Assembly: GCA_025936205.1 (NCBI GenBank)
Contig: JAICTU010000423.1
Location: 1-8,146, forward strand
DNA length: 8,146 nt
Direction: 5' to 3'
DNA from: Polyangiaceae bacterium
GTDB lineage: Bacteria; Myxococcota; Polyangia; Polyangiales; Polyangiaceae
Part shown: positions 7,323 through 8,146 of the stretch, one piece after another
Layout: each line of letters opens with the position of its first letter
How positions within the stretch are numbered: position 1 is the first letter of the stretch
The notes under the pieces: model-generated
What the model was told of the DNA's origin: nothing
The model's database searches: none
Seen by the model: the letters and a program-made list of their open reading frames with translations, nothing else
Program-made: the position numbers and the translations under genes

Positions 7323-8084
7323 CTACTCGTCGCCGAAGCGGCGCGTACGCTCGGCCAATTGCCGGAGTTGCTCGCGCTGCTCCTTTGCCTGGGCGGCGAT
7401 GCGCTCGGTGACGCGCAGCGCGTTCTGCGCTTCGCGGCCTTTTTCCTGGTGCATCGTGGTCAGGCGCTCGGCCATGGCGCGGATGCTCTCGATGGCTTGC
7501 GAGACCTGGCGGCCGCCGCGTGCCTGCTCCTGGCTGGAGCGCTCCACTTGCTGGGAGATGCCGCGCATGCGCTCGCCGGTGGTCATGATCAGCTCGGATC
7601 CGCGCGCCTGCTCGGCCGTGGCGGCGGCGATCTGTTGCACCGTCTCGGCGATGCGGCCGATCGAGTCGGTGACCTGCTTGCTGCCCTTGGCCTGCTCGAC
7701 AGTGGCGCGCGCGATGGCGCGCACCATGTCGGTGCTCTTCTCCGAGCTCTCCAGGATCTTCTTCAGCGCGCGCTCGGCCTCGTTCGACACCTGCACGCCG
7801 CGATCGACGTTCTGGGCGCCGCGCTCCACCGCCTGGATGGCGTTGCGGCTCTCGGACTGGATGGTCTTGATCAGGTCGGCGATCTCTTTGGTGCTGGCGC
7901 CGGAGCGTTCGGCCAGATCCTTGATCTGCTCGGCCACCACCGCGAAGCCCTTGCCGTGCTCACCCGCCTGGGCGGCGATGATGGCGGCGTTCAGGGCCAG
8001 CAGGTTCGTCTGGTCGGCGATCTCCTGGATGACGTCGACGACGCGGCCGATCTCGAGGCTCTGCCCACCGAGCGCGTCGACCAC
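7323..8084 (-). CDS. Methyl-accepting chemotaxis protein, C-terminal signalling domain (5' part broken or missing)
   Basis: This is the cytoplasmic coiled-coil signalling part of a chemoreceptor, which binds CheA and CheW and controls CheA kinase activity. Seen: the conserved hairpin tip (residues 21-61 of this piece, genomic 7902-8024), with [31 protein letters not shown] and LAERS. Ile-Ala follows NAAI where many receptors have Glu-Ala, a variant seen in other receptors. The descending helix has a 28-residue repeat marked by EQAKGS, EQARGS and EQARGG, that is four heptads per unit. There is no C-terminal CheR-binding pentapeptide; the protein ends RRFGDE. The sensor, membrane and HAMP parts are absent. 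The frame is open only from GTG 8084, which directly follows a TAG. That GTG has no ribosome binding site and starts in mid-domain, so it is very unlikely to be the true start. Confidence 0.88.
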   Translation of the reverse strand: MVDALGGQSLEIGRVVDVIQEIADQTNLLALNAAIIAAQAGEHGKGFAVVAEQIKDLAERSGASTKEIADLIKTIQSESRNAIQAVERGAQNVDRGVQVSNEAERALKKILESSEKSTDMVRAIARATVEQAKGSKQVTDSIGRIAETVQQIAAATAEQARGSELIMTTGERMRGISQQVERSSQEQARGGRQVSQAIESIRAMAERLTTMHQEKGREAQNALRVTERIAAQAKEQREQLRQLAERTRRFGDE

Positions 8085-8146
8085 CTAGGCGACCTGCGCG
8101 GCGCGCACGCACATCGACTCCACGCGCACGGACGACTAAGATAGCA
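8085..8146 (-). pseudogene. Upstream continuation of the chemoreceptor frame with two in-frame stops
   Basis: Read in the same frame as the signalling domain, this end gives RVESM and RAAQVA directly before VVDALGG, which fits a receptor helix. It is interrupted by TAG at 8085-8087 and again at 8136-8138. Both stops would become Glu (GAG) by one G-to-T reversal each. Whether this is a true pseudogene, or base errors at a low-coverage contig end, cannot be told from the sequence. Confidence 0.6.

Noticed and set aside
7359..8144. A long plus-strand open frame opposite the chemoreceptor
   Set aside because: It is a Leu/Gly/Ala/Asp-rich mirror of the repetitive receptor coding sequence with no ribosome binding site.

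Overview
The window is very GC-rich with strong G/C preference at third codon positions. The genes are outer-membrane and secreted proteins, a chemoreceptor and housekeeping enzymes of Gram-negative type. Together these suggest a myxobacterium-like member of the Myxococcota (formerly Deltaproteobacteria). This lineage call is an inference from style and gene content; no phylogenetic marker gene is present.

Left part (1-4078, all minus strand): a tightly packed presumptive operon. It starts with an 850-residue SppA-type serine protease whose N-terminal third looks like an outer-membrane beta-barrel. It continues with a small ABC-ATPase-like protein whose start overlaps the sppA stop by four bases and whose nucleotide-binding motifs are almost all degraded. 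It ends with proB (glutamate 5-kinase), which runs off the left edge. A 135-bp divergent intergenic region (4079-4213) separates this operon from the plus-strand genes.

Middle part (4214-6610, plus strand): an exported transglutaminase-like protein with an intact Cys-His-Asp triad, Pro/Ala/Gly-rich linkers and a C-terminal beta-rich domain. It is followed by a small secreted protein of unknown family, preceded by a good ribosome binding site and overlapping inverted repeats. A perfect 14-bp inverted repeat with a 4-nt loop lies 23 bp after its stop.

Right part (6708-8146): rimJ (a GNAT acetyltransferase for the N-terminus of ribosomal protein S5) on the plus strand, convergent with the C-terminal signalling domain of a methyl-accepting chemotaxis protein on the minus strand. 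The rimJ stop overlaps a 12-bp perfect hairpin, and the two genes are 9 bp apart. The chemoreceptor reading frame carries two in-frame TAG codons in the last 62 bases. That could mean a pseudogene or poor sequence at a contig end.

The genes do not form one obvious pathway. The points most worth a second look are the barrel-SppA fusion, the pseudo-ABC ATPase locked between sppA and proB, the stop codons in the chemoreceptor, and the two T-tract-less hairpins. I saw no CRISPR, tRNA, rRNA, insertion sequence or phage gene.
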